A stretch of 64,000 bases of DNA from Gnetum montanum (taxonomy: Eukaryota; Streptophyta; Gnetopsida; Gnetales; Gnetaceae). The notes beneath the pieces were generated by a model. That model was not told the origin of the DNA. It did no database searches and saw nothing but the letters and a program-made list of their open reading frames with translations. Positions 13,860 to 25,425 of this stretch are shown one piece after another; position 1 is the first letter of the stretch; the number at the start of each line of letters is the position of its first letter. The stretch covers positions 237,318 through 301,317 of the forward strand of contig MNCI01035006.1 in the NCBI GenBank assembly GCA_015680685.1. The letters run 5' to 3'. A program made the position numbers and the translations under genes.

Positions 13860-14946
13860 AGGAGATAATACATTATGTCGACCATCCTATGATGGTATAT
13901 TACTAAACTACTTAAGTAAAACCAAAGCCAGAATAGTCTTAGAGGAGGTTCATGAGGGTGTTTGTGGAGGACATATTAGACCAAGAGCTATGGATGCTAT
14001 GATTAGGCGGTTAGGTTACTATTGGCCCCATATGGAAAGTGATAGCCTGCAAAAGGTTATGTGTTATGACACTTTCCAATGACATAGTAACCTCATACAC
14101 ATACCACCAATAGAATCACATACTACTTAGATGATCTATTCATTTCAATGATTGGGATTGGATACCATTGGACCTATACCACCCAAGTCTTCTGTAGGTC
14201 ATAGCTTTATCATCATTGCAACTGAATAATTTACAAAGTGGATTGAGGCTATTCCTTTAAGAAATACTACATTTAAAAAAGTTGGAAATTTTATTTTAGA
14301 TAACATTAAATCCTGTTTTGACATACCCATGACCATAGTTATAGATAATGGACCATAATTTAGTAGCCATGAAACAAAATCTTTTTGTCACAACCTAGGC
14401 ATTAAGCATTCTTTCTCATCACCTTACTATCCTTAGGCCAATGGACAAGCAAAGGCAAGCAAAAAGGCCATTATCAACTTGCTAAAGAAGGTGCTCAATA
14501 ATAGTAGGCGTAAATGGCATGAGCAACTTGTCCATGCACTATGGGCTTACAGAACAACTTATTTCATAGCAACTAGAGCAACCTCTTATAGCTTGGTTTA
14601 TGGTTCTAAATCTATTTTACCTCTTATATTGCAAGATCCATCACTTCAAGTATCCTTGACTAATTTCATCAATGATGAGTAAAACAAGGAGTTGCAAATA
14701 GTGGTCCTAGATTCACTTGAGGAACAATGTATGCAAGCACTTACTCACATTGAACACTATCAAGAGAGGCAAAATAAGTATCATCACCATGACTTGACCA
14801 AGCATAAGATCAAGAAACATGATCTAGTCCTCAAAGTCATCTACAAGCATGTGGATAAATTCTTAGCCAATTGGGAAGGATCCTCCTTAGTCACCAAAGC
14901 CTACACTAACAGAGCATTTAGGATAGCTGATATGGATGAGAATTAG
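13860..14946 (+). pseudogene. Ty3/gypsy integrase, broken (K)
   Basis: A degenerate HHCC segment (GGHIRPRAMDAMIRRLGYYW near 13965) precedes the core with DTIGPIPP near 14160 and VIDNGP near 14340. The segment NGQAKASKK near 14450 carries Lys where the family has the catalytic Glu. Two open stretches follow, 14479-14682 (WHEQLVHALWAYRTT, typical of the integrase C-terminal part) and 14692-14946 (ending RAFRIADMDEN). Stops at 14682 and elsewhere and the lost glutamate make it inactive. It ends the recognisable K pol. Confidence 0.85.
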
Positions 14947-14949
14947 TTG

Positions 14950-16078
14950 GTTAATCTAAACAATTATTACTATCTAAAGTCATATTACATGTAGTCAATG
15001 GTCATCAAAAGTGAGCCTACTCTAAAGCAACCTACCAAGGCCTTAAACTACTAACATAGCCTACTAAGGCCTAAAAATTAGTAACACCATGGCCTACCAA
15101 GGCCTTAAACCAACAAGACAACCTATTGAGACCTTAAATTAGCATCATAGTTTGCTAAGATTCTAAACTAGAATCATGGTCAACTATGACCTTACATTAG
15201 TAGCATGGCTCGCTAGGGCCTTAAACTAGTACCATGGCCTACCATGGCCTACCATGGCCTTAACCCATATATGCATTGTAATGTTGTAACATGCTTTGTT
15301 TTTTTGGCTTTCTTATCCTCTTAAAGTTTTGTTTGTAAGATGAAGCTTAAAGCCATTGCAAGGGTGCAACTTATTACCATAGCAAATCATCACATGGCCT
15401 CAATGCTCAAGATTCGATGAGTTTGTCCTACTGTGTCAATAGTACTTGTACCATTGCTCTTCCCCTAACACCACTCTTTGAGCCCAACCCTGTAGCCTAA
15501 TGATAACTTTTCCTACCATAAGTGATGATGTTGGCCTATGTCTGTCATTCATGTACTATAGCCATATGATATGTCCATAGCATGCTCCATCCTCAAGTCC
15601 ACTTGGATGTAACATAATTCATCTAGTGGGAAAACCATTAAGTCCATCAAGCATAATGCATCTCATTCGATTGGATAACTCTCAATTTTGTTGAGTGTAA
15701 CGCAACTTCCTTGATAAGAAAACTATGTTAAACCAACCCTGGCAATGAAACCCAATGAAGGTTTTACCCCACAAAAAAAAAAGAGGGGAAGAAAATTGCC
15801 AAGGAGCCAAATGGCCAAAGAAGCCTTGAAGCCCAATGGTCAAAAACCTCTTTGATCAAAGTGGTTGGTTCCTCAAATGCATTTGCTAAGTGACCAACAC
15901 TTCAAAATATGTCAATACCATGCTACAACCATAGTGACAACACTTGAAATGCATCGTTAGACTTCATGACCATCTCCCTAACTACCACTACCATTCCTTC
16001 ATTATGATAATCCAATCCCATTACCACAAGCACTCTTTGACATGATTTGATACAACTAGATCAAGCATAGAGAGGGGA
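14950..16078. other. 3' untranslated region of K with GGCCT micro-repeats
   Basis: No frame is recognised. 15020-15260 is a run of degenerate repeats of the type 'accatggcctaccaaggcct' and 'ttaaactagtaccatggc'. At 15767-15790 there is an A-tract followed by agaggggaag, which is purine-rich. The region leads to a second purine tract, agagaggggA, directly before the LTR-like block at 16079. Confidence 0.5.
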
Positions 16079-16599
16079 TGTTAGTGGTGGACTTGCAGTG
16101 GTGTTTTTGTATTCCTTTTTGGTGCCTCTCAGGTCAATCCTCTAGACACCAACAAAGAGAGGCCAATGAAACACCACCAAATTTGCATGTTAAAACCTTT
16201 GTAATCCCATCCCATGAAACCCAAGATAATAGTTTATTATAAATGTGAAGGTTGTAACCAATAAAATGGCAATCTCACATGTTTCATACTTTTGGGGCTA
16301 AACATGCTTCATCAGTGACCAAAAGCCTCATTCCCCAAGTGCAAAGAATCACCTAGTGTCTATATTTGGGCTTAGGTGAGTCAAAAATGCCTTTTGGAAT
16401 GCCAAAAATGTCAATTTAATGGGTTTTATGGGGGGTGTACATTTCTCTACACTAACATAGCCCATACAGGGGGGTAACCTAACTAGGAGACTTGAAGGCT
16501 AGCATGGAGGGATGCAAGGGGGTAGAACTCACCTACCCCTAGCATGGAAAATGATGTGATTAAGCCTAGAGGGGTTGACCTTCACCCCTAGCATTGACA

Positions 16600-16702
16600 T
16601 TCCACAACACCCCCCCACCTCAACATTAACACTCTTCCTCTCCCCACTCCCCACCCCCACAACACACCCACCCCCCCACCACACACACACACACACACAC
16701 AA
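16600..16702. repeat. C-rich tract and (CA)n microsatellite
   Basis: A stretch of C-runs separated by A or T, ending in an uninterrupted (CA)n block of about 22 bases at 16680-16701. It lies inside the LTR-like block. Overlapping short frames on both strands (rich in Thr/Pro or Gly/Val) are explained by the simple sequence. Confidence 0.8.
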
Positions 16703-16805
16703 GGGAAGGAAAGGGGTCAATCAACTAGGAGAGAGGGGGTCAAACAACATGGAGGGGCCAAATAGCTAGGATGCATGTGGGTGGACCTCACCTACCCCAT
16801 AAACA

Positions 16806-17045
16806 TGGTAGCTAATTTTTAGCAATTTGGCAGCTTATATGTAGCCAATCAATCAACAATTTGGTAGCTTATATGTAGCCAATCAATCAATAATTTGGGA
16901 GCCAATTTTTAGCCAATCAATTAGGAATTTGGTAGCCAATTTTCAACCACTCATGTTAGTCATTGGCAGCCAATTTGCATCCAATCATGTCAGCCATTTG
17001 TAGGCAATTTGTGACTTGGATCGTGTCCATAATCCTATAAAAACC
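16806..17045 (+). promoter_or_regulatory. CCAAT-rich tandem repeats upstream of a TATA box
   Basis: About five degenerate units of ~40 bp repeat 'aatttggtagc...agccaatcaat'; AGCCAAT or a close variant occurs at least five times between 16840 and 16980. The array ends shortly before cctataaaaacc (TATA at 17036-17043). The arrangement looks like the U3 promoter of the LTR-like block on the plus strand. This is inference from motif order only. Confidence 0.5.
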
Positions 17046-17316
17046 AAACCTTGACACCATGTTAATGTAACACACTTTTGCAATTTAGCACCCTTGGTAT
17101 TTTGTTATCCAAGAGCTCTTGCTTTCTTAGCAAAAACACAGCTTCTTAGTGTCTAGCAGTATGGAACCTATTACCCCCTATTACTTCCCCCCTTCCCCAT
17201 TAGGATTTATGAAATTTGGGTGTTAATGTTGCCCTCCTAGGATCCCCAAATCTCAACATGGTACACTTTGGCTACCTCAATGCTTCACATTTCCTTAACC
17301 CTAGCAATAGCCAACA

Positions 17317-17655
17317 TTGCAGATCTAAGGTGGTAACAAAGAAGGCTTAATAGCATCAGGAGTGGTAGAGATACCAAATCATGGAGTTGATCATGGCTTC
17401 AATGGGCTCTATACCCTTGCCCAAGTGAACCCTCTTTTTCCCCCTTTTTGGACACTAAATTTATACACATATTTTAAGCTCATTCTTTATTCATTTAATG
17501 AAATTTGTGATTTTAGTTTATGTACAATTTTAGATATAATTGTTATATTTCTAGTGCATCATTTTATGGATCTTAATATTTTTACACTTTTACATCCCTA
17601 TTTTACACACCATCCAAACCCCAAAACCACGCCCCGCCCCCCTTCCCCACCCTCC
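17317..17655. other. Unassigned sequence ending in C-rich DNA before a gap
   Basis: No gene is seen. It begins with the PBS-like tggtaacaaagaagg (17332) and ends in a C-rich run (17621-17655) directly beside an assembly gap. The 145-codon frame across it runs through the Ns and is not accepted. Confidence 0.4.
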
Positions 17656-17707
17656 NNNNNNNNNNNNNNNNNNNNNNNNNNNNNNNNNNNNNNNNNNNNN
17701 NNNNNNN
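17656..17707. other. Assembly gap (52 N)
   Basis: 52 undetermined bases beside a C-rich tract, which may have stopped assembly. Confidence 0.99.
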
Positions 17708-17715
17708 TGGGTGAT

Positions 17716-18123
17716 CTACAAGACCATCCAAGGCACCCTAAATTCAATTTTTCCTATGAAGGTCCTAGGGGATTCAAGGTTGAGGTATCTTATGAATAAG
17801 AATCCTTGGTTTCTCCAATGACCAAGATTTTCCATTACAATAGTAGGTTGCATGTATTCTACTAGGCCCAAATGTTCAACAATGGTATATGGTATAATGT
17901 TAGTGGCTACTACATCATCCACATGCACTCAATGTACCTTGTATCATCCCATAATTATTATTGTGAAGAGAGAGGCCTTGGTAGTCTCATCATCCTAGGG
18001 GTTGATCTTGATCTCGCTATCATAGAATACTAGTGTTGTTTACTTCATTTCTTTCCTTGGTGAAGGTGCTACCATCGCTACATGGATGGACTCTTCACTA
18101 GCAGGGATGTCCTCACTACCAAG
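17716..18123 (-). pseudogene. Retropepsin-like remnant of element J
   Basis: The minus-strand frame 17716-17928 contains VVATNIIPYTIVEHLGL, in the place and style of the segment after the catalytic Asp in plant Ty3/gypsy proteases (D-x-G-A-x-x-N-x-x-P), followed by TIVMENLGH and an F-x-x-x-I-E-F-R-V strand. The catalytic triplet itself is not preserved. The piece touches element A; the gag of J resumes on the same strand beyond A at 31207, so A appears to have inserted between the J gag end and its protease. No RT follows before the gap. Confidence 0.5.
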
Positions 18124-18953
18124 TCATGAGTGGTGGAGGTATCCCAACACTCTACCATACAAGTCATGAGTGTCTATGCATTACCAAATTATAATCCATG
18201 GCTAGACAATGTAATTATGCTAGTAATTCATGTTAATTTCAAGATTGTTGTTTTCCCACTTTAAGTTAGTAAAGTTCAAGTGCATGGTTTAACTCTTAGT
18301 AAGGCACATGATAAATTATGTTGTAGGGCTCTTAGTGCTCCTAATAGTAAACATAGTTGAAGATAAATCTCTACATCTAGTGAACTAGAAAAACATAAAT
18401 CTAACTAGGATATCTAGTCTTAGCCTATCATACATGCCTTGCATGCATGTAGTCATCACTAGTATTACCATGTGGTATTACTACTAAGTGAATCAAGAAG
18501 TGCCACTACTAGATTACTAGATAACTACACTTAATGCTTGAAACTAGTTGTATCCATTTCAATTACTAATGACATGTAAAATAAGTTGTTCGAAATGTAA
18601 ATCACTAAGTAAGAAAACAAGAAAATTATCCCAAGTAAATAATTATAAAACTAAGTAGATGCTGCAATGATGAAAATTAATCTCGATCTTTATTGTCAGT
18701 CATGAACTACGTCCAAGTACAATTTACTCAAATAAAGACTATGAACAAATACTTAACACCACACTATAGGCATTCACTCTATTGCTAAATTACAAAATGA
18801 AACTACAATAATCTAGCTAAGGGTTGGAATCAAAAGTTGGTCATTATGCACCCAAGTGCTGGTATTTACAGGGTTTCACGTAGTTGGGTTATGACATCAT
18901 AGCTACAATATCATAGATATGACATCACATTACAATAAAAATAAGTTTTATCA
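18124..18953 (-). repeat. 3' LTR of element A
   Basis: 830 bp; begins tcatgagtggtggaggtatc and ends aagttttatca. It aligns with 30360-31206 over its length. The first two bases differ from the canonical TG of the other copy. A decayed TATA region (ggtatttaca) lies near 18861. Confidence 0.88.
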
Positions 18954-18972
18954 TACCCTCATGACTAACTAG
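18954..18972 (-). promoter_or_regulatory. Polypurine tract 1 of A (next to 3' LTR)
   Basis: The plus strand reads taccctcatgactaactag directly inside the LTR; on the minus strand this is AGTCATGAGGGTA ending at the LTR. B (53318) and C (59758) have near-identical tracts at the same place. Confidence 0.75.
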
Positions 18973-19142
18973 AAAGGTATCCTTGAGTTAAAAAAATGAG
19001 GATAGAATCCCTTGCAAAATTGGAAGGTAGACTTCACCTGATAAAATTGACTATTTACATAACCTTGTGAATGCTACATTAGTATGTTTACAAAATAACA
19101 TAGTAACATGACAAAACAAAACTGAAGTATGTCCATGTGGCC

Positions 19143-21905
19143 TTATGTTCTTAGTAGTGGAGGCTCTTCCATCAACTTCTTTTTTTTATCATCAAGCTCT
19201 TGAAGTTGGTAATGGTTTAGGAATGTCTAAAGCTATTTCTCCTCTATCCTTGGGTCATGTACCATTCATGCTTGTTGAGCAATGTTTGATGGAGCTGGTA
19301 CATCCCATCGACATGATAGCTACAAAAACATTTTGTTGGCCTTTAAGTACCATGATGCAAACTGTTACCTTACTTCATCAAATGCTTTAGCTACCTTCTT
19401 GAGTTCTTGGTAGTCAAACATTCTTTGTGCTAGGTTCGCTGCAACATACTTTTGCCCTTGGTATCTTACTTTTAAAACTTCAAGCTTAGAGTTTTCTACA
19501 TGTACTTTTTATAGGGCATCCTTCCTATCAACAAACTCTTTCTCGTACATGGTGTACACAACTGCTACCTGTTGCTCAAGTTTATTTATAGGTCCTCTCG
19601 TTATAAACATGGTTAGGTTAGCATACCAAAGGTTTACTAACTCCATGTATTCTATGAGGTCTTCTATTTTCAAGTCTTTGTTTTTGATTTTAGCCTAATG
19701 GACATGGGCAAGACTATCTAGAATGGGCTAGCAATCATAAGTTTGAGTAGTGATGGGGCTAATCTTGGTCTTGGACATTTGGATTTCTTTCTTATTGATT
19801 TGTTTATACATACCCACTTGGTCCCTAAAATGGTCCTTGAGTCTTTCATGTTTCTTGGCCTCATTTTGCCATGTGCTTATTTCAATTATAGATTTTTGTC
19901 AAATTATCCACACTTTTTCCATTGATAGGTTCCTATTTTCTCTGGCTAATGTGCTAATGTCCTAGTTAACTTTGCTTTATTATTTTCATAACTAATGAAT
20001 ACTTTCCTCAAGAACATTCTTCTATTCCTCCACATCAATCAACCTTGTATTGTTAGTAATGATCTTTTTATTTTCTTCTTCCAAAGCTATGAGGGCTCTA
20101 GTGTGTGCATACATTTGTGCTTCTGTAACTGAGGCATTCCACACCACCCTTTTTCTCTCCATCTCTACCTTGTTATTTTGGATAATGAGTTACCTCACCT
20201 AATCTATTCTAAATTGTTTGAGTTGATTAGGGACTATAAACTATGCAAAGTCTCTTCTCTTAGCTCTTAAAGCTTCTAATTTCTCCTATAACCTCCACAC
20301 CTCTTTCGCTACATGTTTTACCCTTGTTTTGACCATAACTAACCTTCCTTTGGTGGAAATCAGATCAGACTGCATTGTAATGATATAACTACAACTATCA
20401 AATAGATTCTACATGACCTAGCTTACTTATAGCAATCTATCTAACACATCTTCATGCTTGGCAAGATTCATTGAAGTACTAATGAGCATTTACTCATATG
20501 TTACTCTAGAAATATCAACTGGTGGCATAATAGGGATGTTGAATGATTCTTTGATGTGGTGATTAATGACCTCTACTACTCCTACTACATCTTCATGCTC
20601 CATGACCACAACCATGACACCTAGTTTCAAGCATCACTTGGAAAGATGCAACATTCCCTAAAGTATGCTATTCCCAACCATCCTCTCCTCCTGTTTGTAA
20701 TGATAGTTGCCCACTAGTAGGGTCTATACAAATTATGGAGCTAACCAAGCTCTCTCTTACTTTGTAAAGGTTGGTGCTCTCTCTTTTTCCCTAGCTAATG
20801 GTTTCTGCAATCTATTGTAGATGGCTCATCAACTATCAATAGTCTTATGGTGATGATGGCAGAGCTTGTTGTTGTTGTTGATCTCCAACTAGTGGCTAAA
20901 GGCTAGGTCCTACTTGTTGTTATTACTTGATAGCTTGAAGGTTACTAGCAAGAGTTAAACTTATAGCTCCCTTAGTTCCTGTTGGCTTTTCCAACTAATC
21001 TTTCTTAGGAGGCACTACCTTTGACATCTATAGATAGGAAGAATTCTAGTCTTTTCTAAGGACATCATTAGTGTAGCCCAAGATTCTTGCTTATTTGCAC
21101 AACTTTCTTATTAGGCAAGGAAATGGTAATGTTGGTTTTTCGTACCTTCTTCTATTCAAAATGCCTTTGAATTCCTAAGAAGAGCAAATGGGCAATGTTG
21201 GCATTGGATTTTCCCATCAAAATTACACTTCCTCAAGCCACATATCCTAAAATTTGATTAAGCCTCTTGGTTGGGAATAGGTGGTACATCCCAATCTTGA
21301 AATAAATCTTTTCTTTGATATGTAATCTTTATCTTCTTTGTTGTAGGCTTTTTGTAGCCATTTTTTCTTAGCATCTATATCAGACCTTATGGAAATCTAT
21401 GCCACATTATCTCCTTCATTTGGAATATTCAAGGCTTTAGCAATTGCCTCTATTGAATAAGATATTGAAACCCTTCTATTCTTACAGTAGCATCAGCTTG
21501 TTTATTATGCTAAAACTAATAAGTTTCTCCTAAGTACAACTCATCACTATTGAATAATGTAGGTCATATGGGAGATGCTTAAAGTTGCATTGTCAATTCC
21601 ATAAATGATCCAAATTTCAATTCCACGATGATCATGGACATGATAGATTTCTCTTGGATGGCTTGTACACATTCATTAGACAACGTAAGACATTATCCTT
21701 GTTCTAGTGCTAGTGGGACCTTTCCTTATGCTTGTGCAAAGTGTTCAATAGCAGGAATTTGTTAGTGAATCCTGAAAGATTAAGCCTCCTACTCTTCATG
21801 TTTAGGTTGTGGAGGTTTTTCTCCTACTTGGCCTCTCTCATAGCCTCTTAGTCTCTTGCCATCTTGTTGGAAATGTCCTTTAGCTACTTGTCTTTTTGGG
21901 GCCAT
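19143..21905 (-). pseudogene. Conserved ~920-codon extra frame of A (function unknown)
   Basis: Reading the minus strand, a frame can be followed from MAPKRQVAKG at 21905 to a stop at 19143-19145 after KKKKLMEEPPLLRT, broken by many stops and some shifts. The same protein, with the same start style and the same final residues and stop, is found in element C (59969-62787). Recognisable pieces are a globular N-terminal half with TLPFPCLIRKLC near 21110 and a C-terminal half rich in charged and Leu residues suggesting a coiled coil. No signal peptide, membrane segment, protease, RT or integrase motif is visible. It sits between integrase and the 3' LTR, where some Athila elements have an env-like frame. 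The LPFPCLI segment loosely recalls the 'putative plant transposon protein' family; this is unproven. Confidence 0.62.
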
Positions 21906-22256
21906 CTACAATGCATAAGATCTTGAGATTATTAAAGTGTTCACATTAGTTCGTATAGTTCATTACCCTTCTTGTACTCTTGGTTTGATTGAGTTTTTAT
22001 CTAATTATGATTCCAAAGTTAGAAAAATTTTAAAAGAAACCTCCAAATGTTATATTCCTTATTATTATGACATTCAATAGTTATCTTTTTGTACACTTAT
22101 TTGGTTAATATGGTTATTTATGAGAACTAGTTAACTTCTTTGGCTAAATTTTGGTTATTTAGGTATAACATTCTTATTATTCTCTTATACTTACCCTTGA
22201 TAATTTCTTCCAAGCATTAGAAAATTTTGGCTCAAATTTTTTCCTATACAAACACT

Positions 22257-22325
22257 AAATTCCTTGCCGCCCCCTGTGCCCCCCACCTGGCCCCGCACCC
22301 CCCTAGGCCCCACCATGACTAAGTT
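22257..22325 (-). promoter_or_regulatory. C-rich tract with second polypurine-like motif in A
   Basis: The plus strand has C-runs from 22266 (cgccccctgtgccccccacc) followed by gccccaccatgactaagttg. The last part repeats the PPT 1 motif (ccatgacta after C-runs). On the minus strand this is a long G-rich tract upstream of the extra frame. C has the equivalent at 63120-63196 and B at 53884-53900. Confidence 0.6.
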
Positions 22326-24120
22326 GAGCACTTGAGAATCAACAAGGATTAGAAATCATGAAAATTAAAGCTACAGTAAGGAAGTTAGTACTTTGAGAAG
22401 TTAGGTTGCCAAAGCTTAGAAAAATAGCAAAAACTTCTCTTGTTGTAAAATGACAAAATCAAAAAAATTTCCAACTCCTGCACTTATATATATTATTTTT
22501 ATAAGCACGACATTATTGATATGACATCATAGCTCTAACATCATAGGGCCTCATACATCATAGCTACAACGTCACCATTAGAAAATTTTGATTTTCGAGC
22601 AATTTTCAATGGCAAAAATGAGTCAATTGGATGATTTGGAAGGCAAAGAGAGTGTCTAAAGGGTTATGGATTATATGTGATGCTTAGAATTCAAAAATTT
22701 GATGTTCAAAATTCTTTAAAAGGGAATTTCAGGCAACAAAAGTTTATTAAGTCAGTATGAGGTGAATTGAAGATTTTGAATTGTCGAATAGGTTATGGGA
22801 TGACATGGAAAGTGTTTATTGAGTCCTAATGGTACTAGAAGGCACATAATGATGTGGCATTGCTTGTTAAATATGAGCTACAATAGCTATACAAGTGGGT
22901 CCTCCCTAAAGCAGGCTTCAACCCTTAGTGCCCTTGTATAACCACACCTAAAAGTGTCCATAGGTACTCAAGGAGTTGAATGTAAGACATACTTGTTTAG
23001 CAAAACACACATCTTAATATCACTAAATTTGGAAAATAAAAATATATTATACAAAACCATAAAGTTGTGATTAAATATACAGTTACTTAAGATGAACTAT
23101 GGAAGGGATTGTAGAAACTAGAACATGAGGTGTCTTACCATAGGCCCAATGAACTCTTGTGTGTGGTGTGTGGTTAAAGTAATCATTAGCCTTTCTACCC
23201 AAGTTTCAAACCAAGTCCAAACCACTTTCCAGTGACATTGCATCGTTTCATCCCTAGAGCTCACAACCATAATAACACCACTTTTGCAAAGAGTATTACC
23301 ACCTAACAATGCCATTCAATGAAGGAGTTTATTAGTATCACACTTTTTAACTTTTTAGATTTCTAAGAAGCTGCCTACCTTTAGGCATGGATAACATGTT
23401 TTCCAATGGGACCCCCAAAAATTTTATTCTATGTTTTTTATTTTATTTTATTAAGTTGACCTTACCAAATCACTACCTTCAAGCATGGGTAACATGTCTT
23501 TCCAATGACATGGTAAGGCAACACTTATTATACTCTTACTTCCATTTTTTGTTAAAACTCAAGAGAAAAATACATCCTTGCAATAAGATAGAACTTATAA
23601 CAATAATCCTAGAGAATCCACAAGTCCCCTCTATGTCACACCCTTTCATTTCCTCTTGGTTTTTCACTTTTTTATCTAGGCATAATGATCACATGTTTAT
23701 TCTTAGTTTCATTGTGAGAAGAATATCATTATGACCATGGTAAGAATCCCTTATTGTTGGAATGGATGGATGGATGTCATGGTCTCATTATATAGGTAAC
23801 TACTCCTTTATGATTTATAATATATGGCAATATTCACCTTATTTGGAGTACAACTTGCTTTATTTTGTGCATTTTATTGAAAATTAATAAGAATATGTAA
23901 AAGTGAAAAAATTGGCAAAGTATAGAAAAACTTTAAAAGATATCAAAAATTGAAAAGATAGTAAGAATGAAAAATTGGCAAAGAATTTAAAAATGTCAAA
24001 GAATAAAAAATTTGTTAAAAAATTAGAAAATATAAAAGTATAGGAAAATACATCAAGAAAAATAGGAAAAGGTAATAAGAAAATGAAAAATTCAGTATGA
24101 TTCCTACAGGTAATGTGGAA
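22326..24120. other. Non-coding module of A between integrase and the extra frame
   Basis: No coding content was recognised. It contains 'tgggtcctccctaaagcagg' near 22896, also found in C (63744) and in B (54075), so it is a conserved non-coding block of the family. LTR-like gacatcatagct repeats occur at 22518-22575. An A-rich repeat region with aaaaattggcaaag units lies at 23880-24100 (minus-strand low-complexity Phe/Leu frame). The conservation among three copies suggests a cis function or shared ancestry. Confidence 0.6.
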
Positions 24121-24142
24121 TACGCCCATGACTATGATTGAG
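24121..24142 (-). promoter_or_regulatory. Third polypurine-like motif in A
   Basis: acgcccatgactatgattga repeats the ccatgacta core of PPT 1 and 2, here between the A-rich repeats and the end of integrase. B has the equivalent at 55241-55260 (ctcccccatgactaagttgt). Confidence 0.5.
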
Positions 24143-24239
24143 ATTAGTTATCAAGAAATTTGAATAGGTATAGGAAAAATTAATAGATTGAGTAGAATCC
24201 TCAATAGAATTGGGATGTTCATAATAAGGTTTAACCTAT

Positions 24240-25300
24240 TGGATATTTACTAAGATGAGCTATTGTGGGCTAGCTAGATTGTAAATGTGCATGGCACTGG
24301 ATGGATAGGTTACCTAAATGATGTATGATCCTTCCCAAAGTGTTTGAAACTCAGCCTTTTTTTGTACATGGTTGGGATAATAGTATAGGACCTTGTCACC
24401 TAGCTGTATTGACACTGGATGTATTCATGCATCATGCCTATGATTAGAGTATTTTTTTTATGGATCTCATTACTCATGAGGGCTACCAGCCTATTCTCCC
24501 TTAATAGGTTGAGGTTCATAAGTCATTCCTTTTGGGCTAAGCTAAGGTCTAGGTCTAGTGTATTGGTAGTAGCTAACCTTTAGAGCTCTACCAAGATTGG
24601 AGGTGTAGGTAATTTACCATAAACTAACTCATAAGACGATTATCCAATGGTAATTTTTCATGTAGTTCTATAGGTACATAGAGCATCATTTAACTTGGTG
24701 CTCCAATCCTTCCTAAATTAACTAACCATTCTAGTTAATATCCTTATAATTTTCCAATTAGTTGCTTCAGCCTAACCATTTTCTTAGGGATGATATGGTG
24801 TGGTTAATTTATGGTTCACCTCAAGATGCTACATGAGCTTCATAAATGTAGCATTGGTAAAATAAGCTCCATTGTCTAAGATAAGCATCCTTGGTGCTTT
24901 GAATCAATTTACCACATATTTTTGGAAAAAATTAGTAGCTATTTTAGCTATAAAATATTTAACTATATTTTCCTCTACCCAATTTATATAATAATCCATG
25001 GTCACTATGATATAACTTTTCCCATTCAACATTGTTGTGATGGGTCCCATAAAGTTAATTTTCCAAATATCAAATGGTTCTAATGGTTGGATCCATTATT
25101 GTGGCCCTCCATTTTTGGTTGTTATTCCTCCATATTGCTGAGACCTTCCATAAGATTGAGTGAAACTATGAGCATCTTGAAATATGGTAGGCCAGAAGTA
25201 TCCTATCATCATCAGTTTAAGTGTTGTCCTAAGCCCAATGTAATGACCACTACATGGTCCTTCATGATCATCTTGTAGGACCCTCTATTGATTGCATTCC
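24240..25300 (-). pseudogene. Integrase of element A, broken
   Basis: The minus strand encodes, in order, a degenerate HHCC zinc segment (IGYFWPTIFQDAHSF), PFDIWKINFMGPI, the catalytic-core pieces VTMDYY and ILDNGAYF, then TTPYHP and a Q/stop-A-E-A-T-N segment, and the C-terminal YRTT...YELVYGK. The order and wording match Athila-type plant integrases. Interrupting stops (for example within YVVN*F and MKLM*H) show it is inactive. It lies directly downstream of RNase H in the element and is followed by the non-coding module, not by an LTR. Confidence 0.82.
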
Positions 25301-25425
25301 AAAATATACCATCATACTAATCCATCAACATAAATCTTGTAAATATTCTCATTTATCTCCATATGTCTTTTGACTTTATGAACAAATTTTTATATTTGTT
25401 TCTTACTCCACTCAATAGGAAGCTC

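Larger units (their letters stand above)
16079..17316 (+). repeat. LTR-like block (probably 3' LTR of K)
   Basis: It starts with TGTTAGTGG directly after a purine tract (gcatagagagggga, 16065-16078) and can end at ...agccaaca (17316). Inside are C/G-rich blocks like those of the 192-bp array, a CCAAT-rich tandem region and a TATA box (tataaaaacc at 17036). About 16 bases after the proposed end the sequence tggtaacaaagaagg resembles a degraded initiator-Met PBS, so it could be a 5' LTR or an LTR shared by tandem elements. No second copy was found in the window, so limits and ownership are provisional. Confidence 0.42.

Noticed and set aside
17362-17799. 145-codon plus-strand frame
   Set aside because: It crosses the 52-base gap, and its parts lie in unassigned DNA and antisense to the J protease remnant.
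19143-21905. Calling the extra frame an envelope gene
   Set aside because: Only its position fits; no signal peptide, membrane span or cleavage site was seen in either copy.
23884-24129. Phe/Leu-rich hydrophobic minus-strand frame that could pass for a membrane segment
   Set aside because: It is generated by A-rich repeats (aaaaattggcaaag units) in the non-coding module of A. B has the same kind of frame at 55035-55229.
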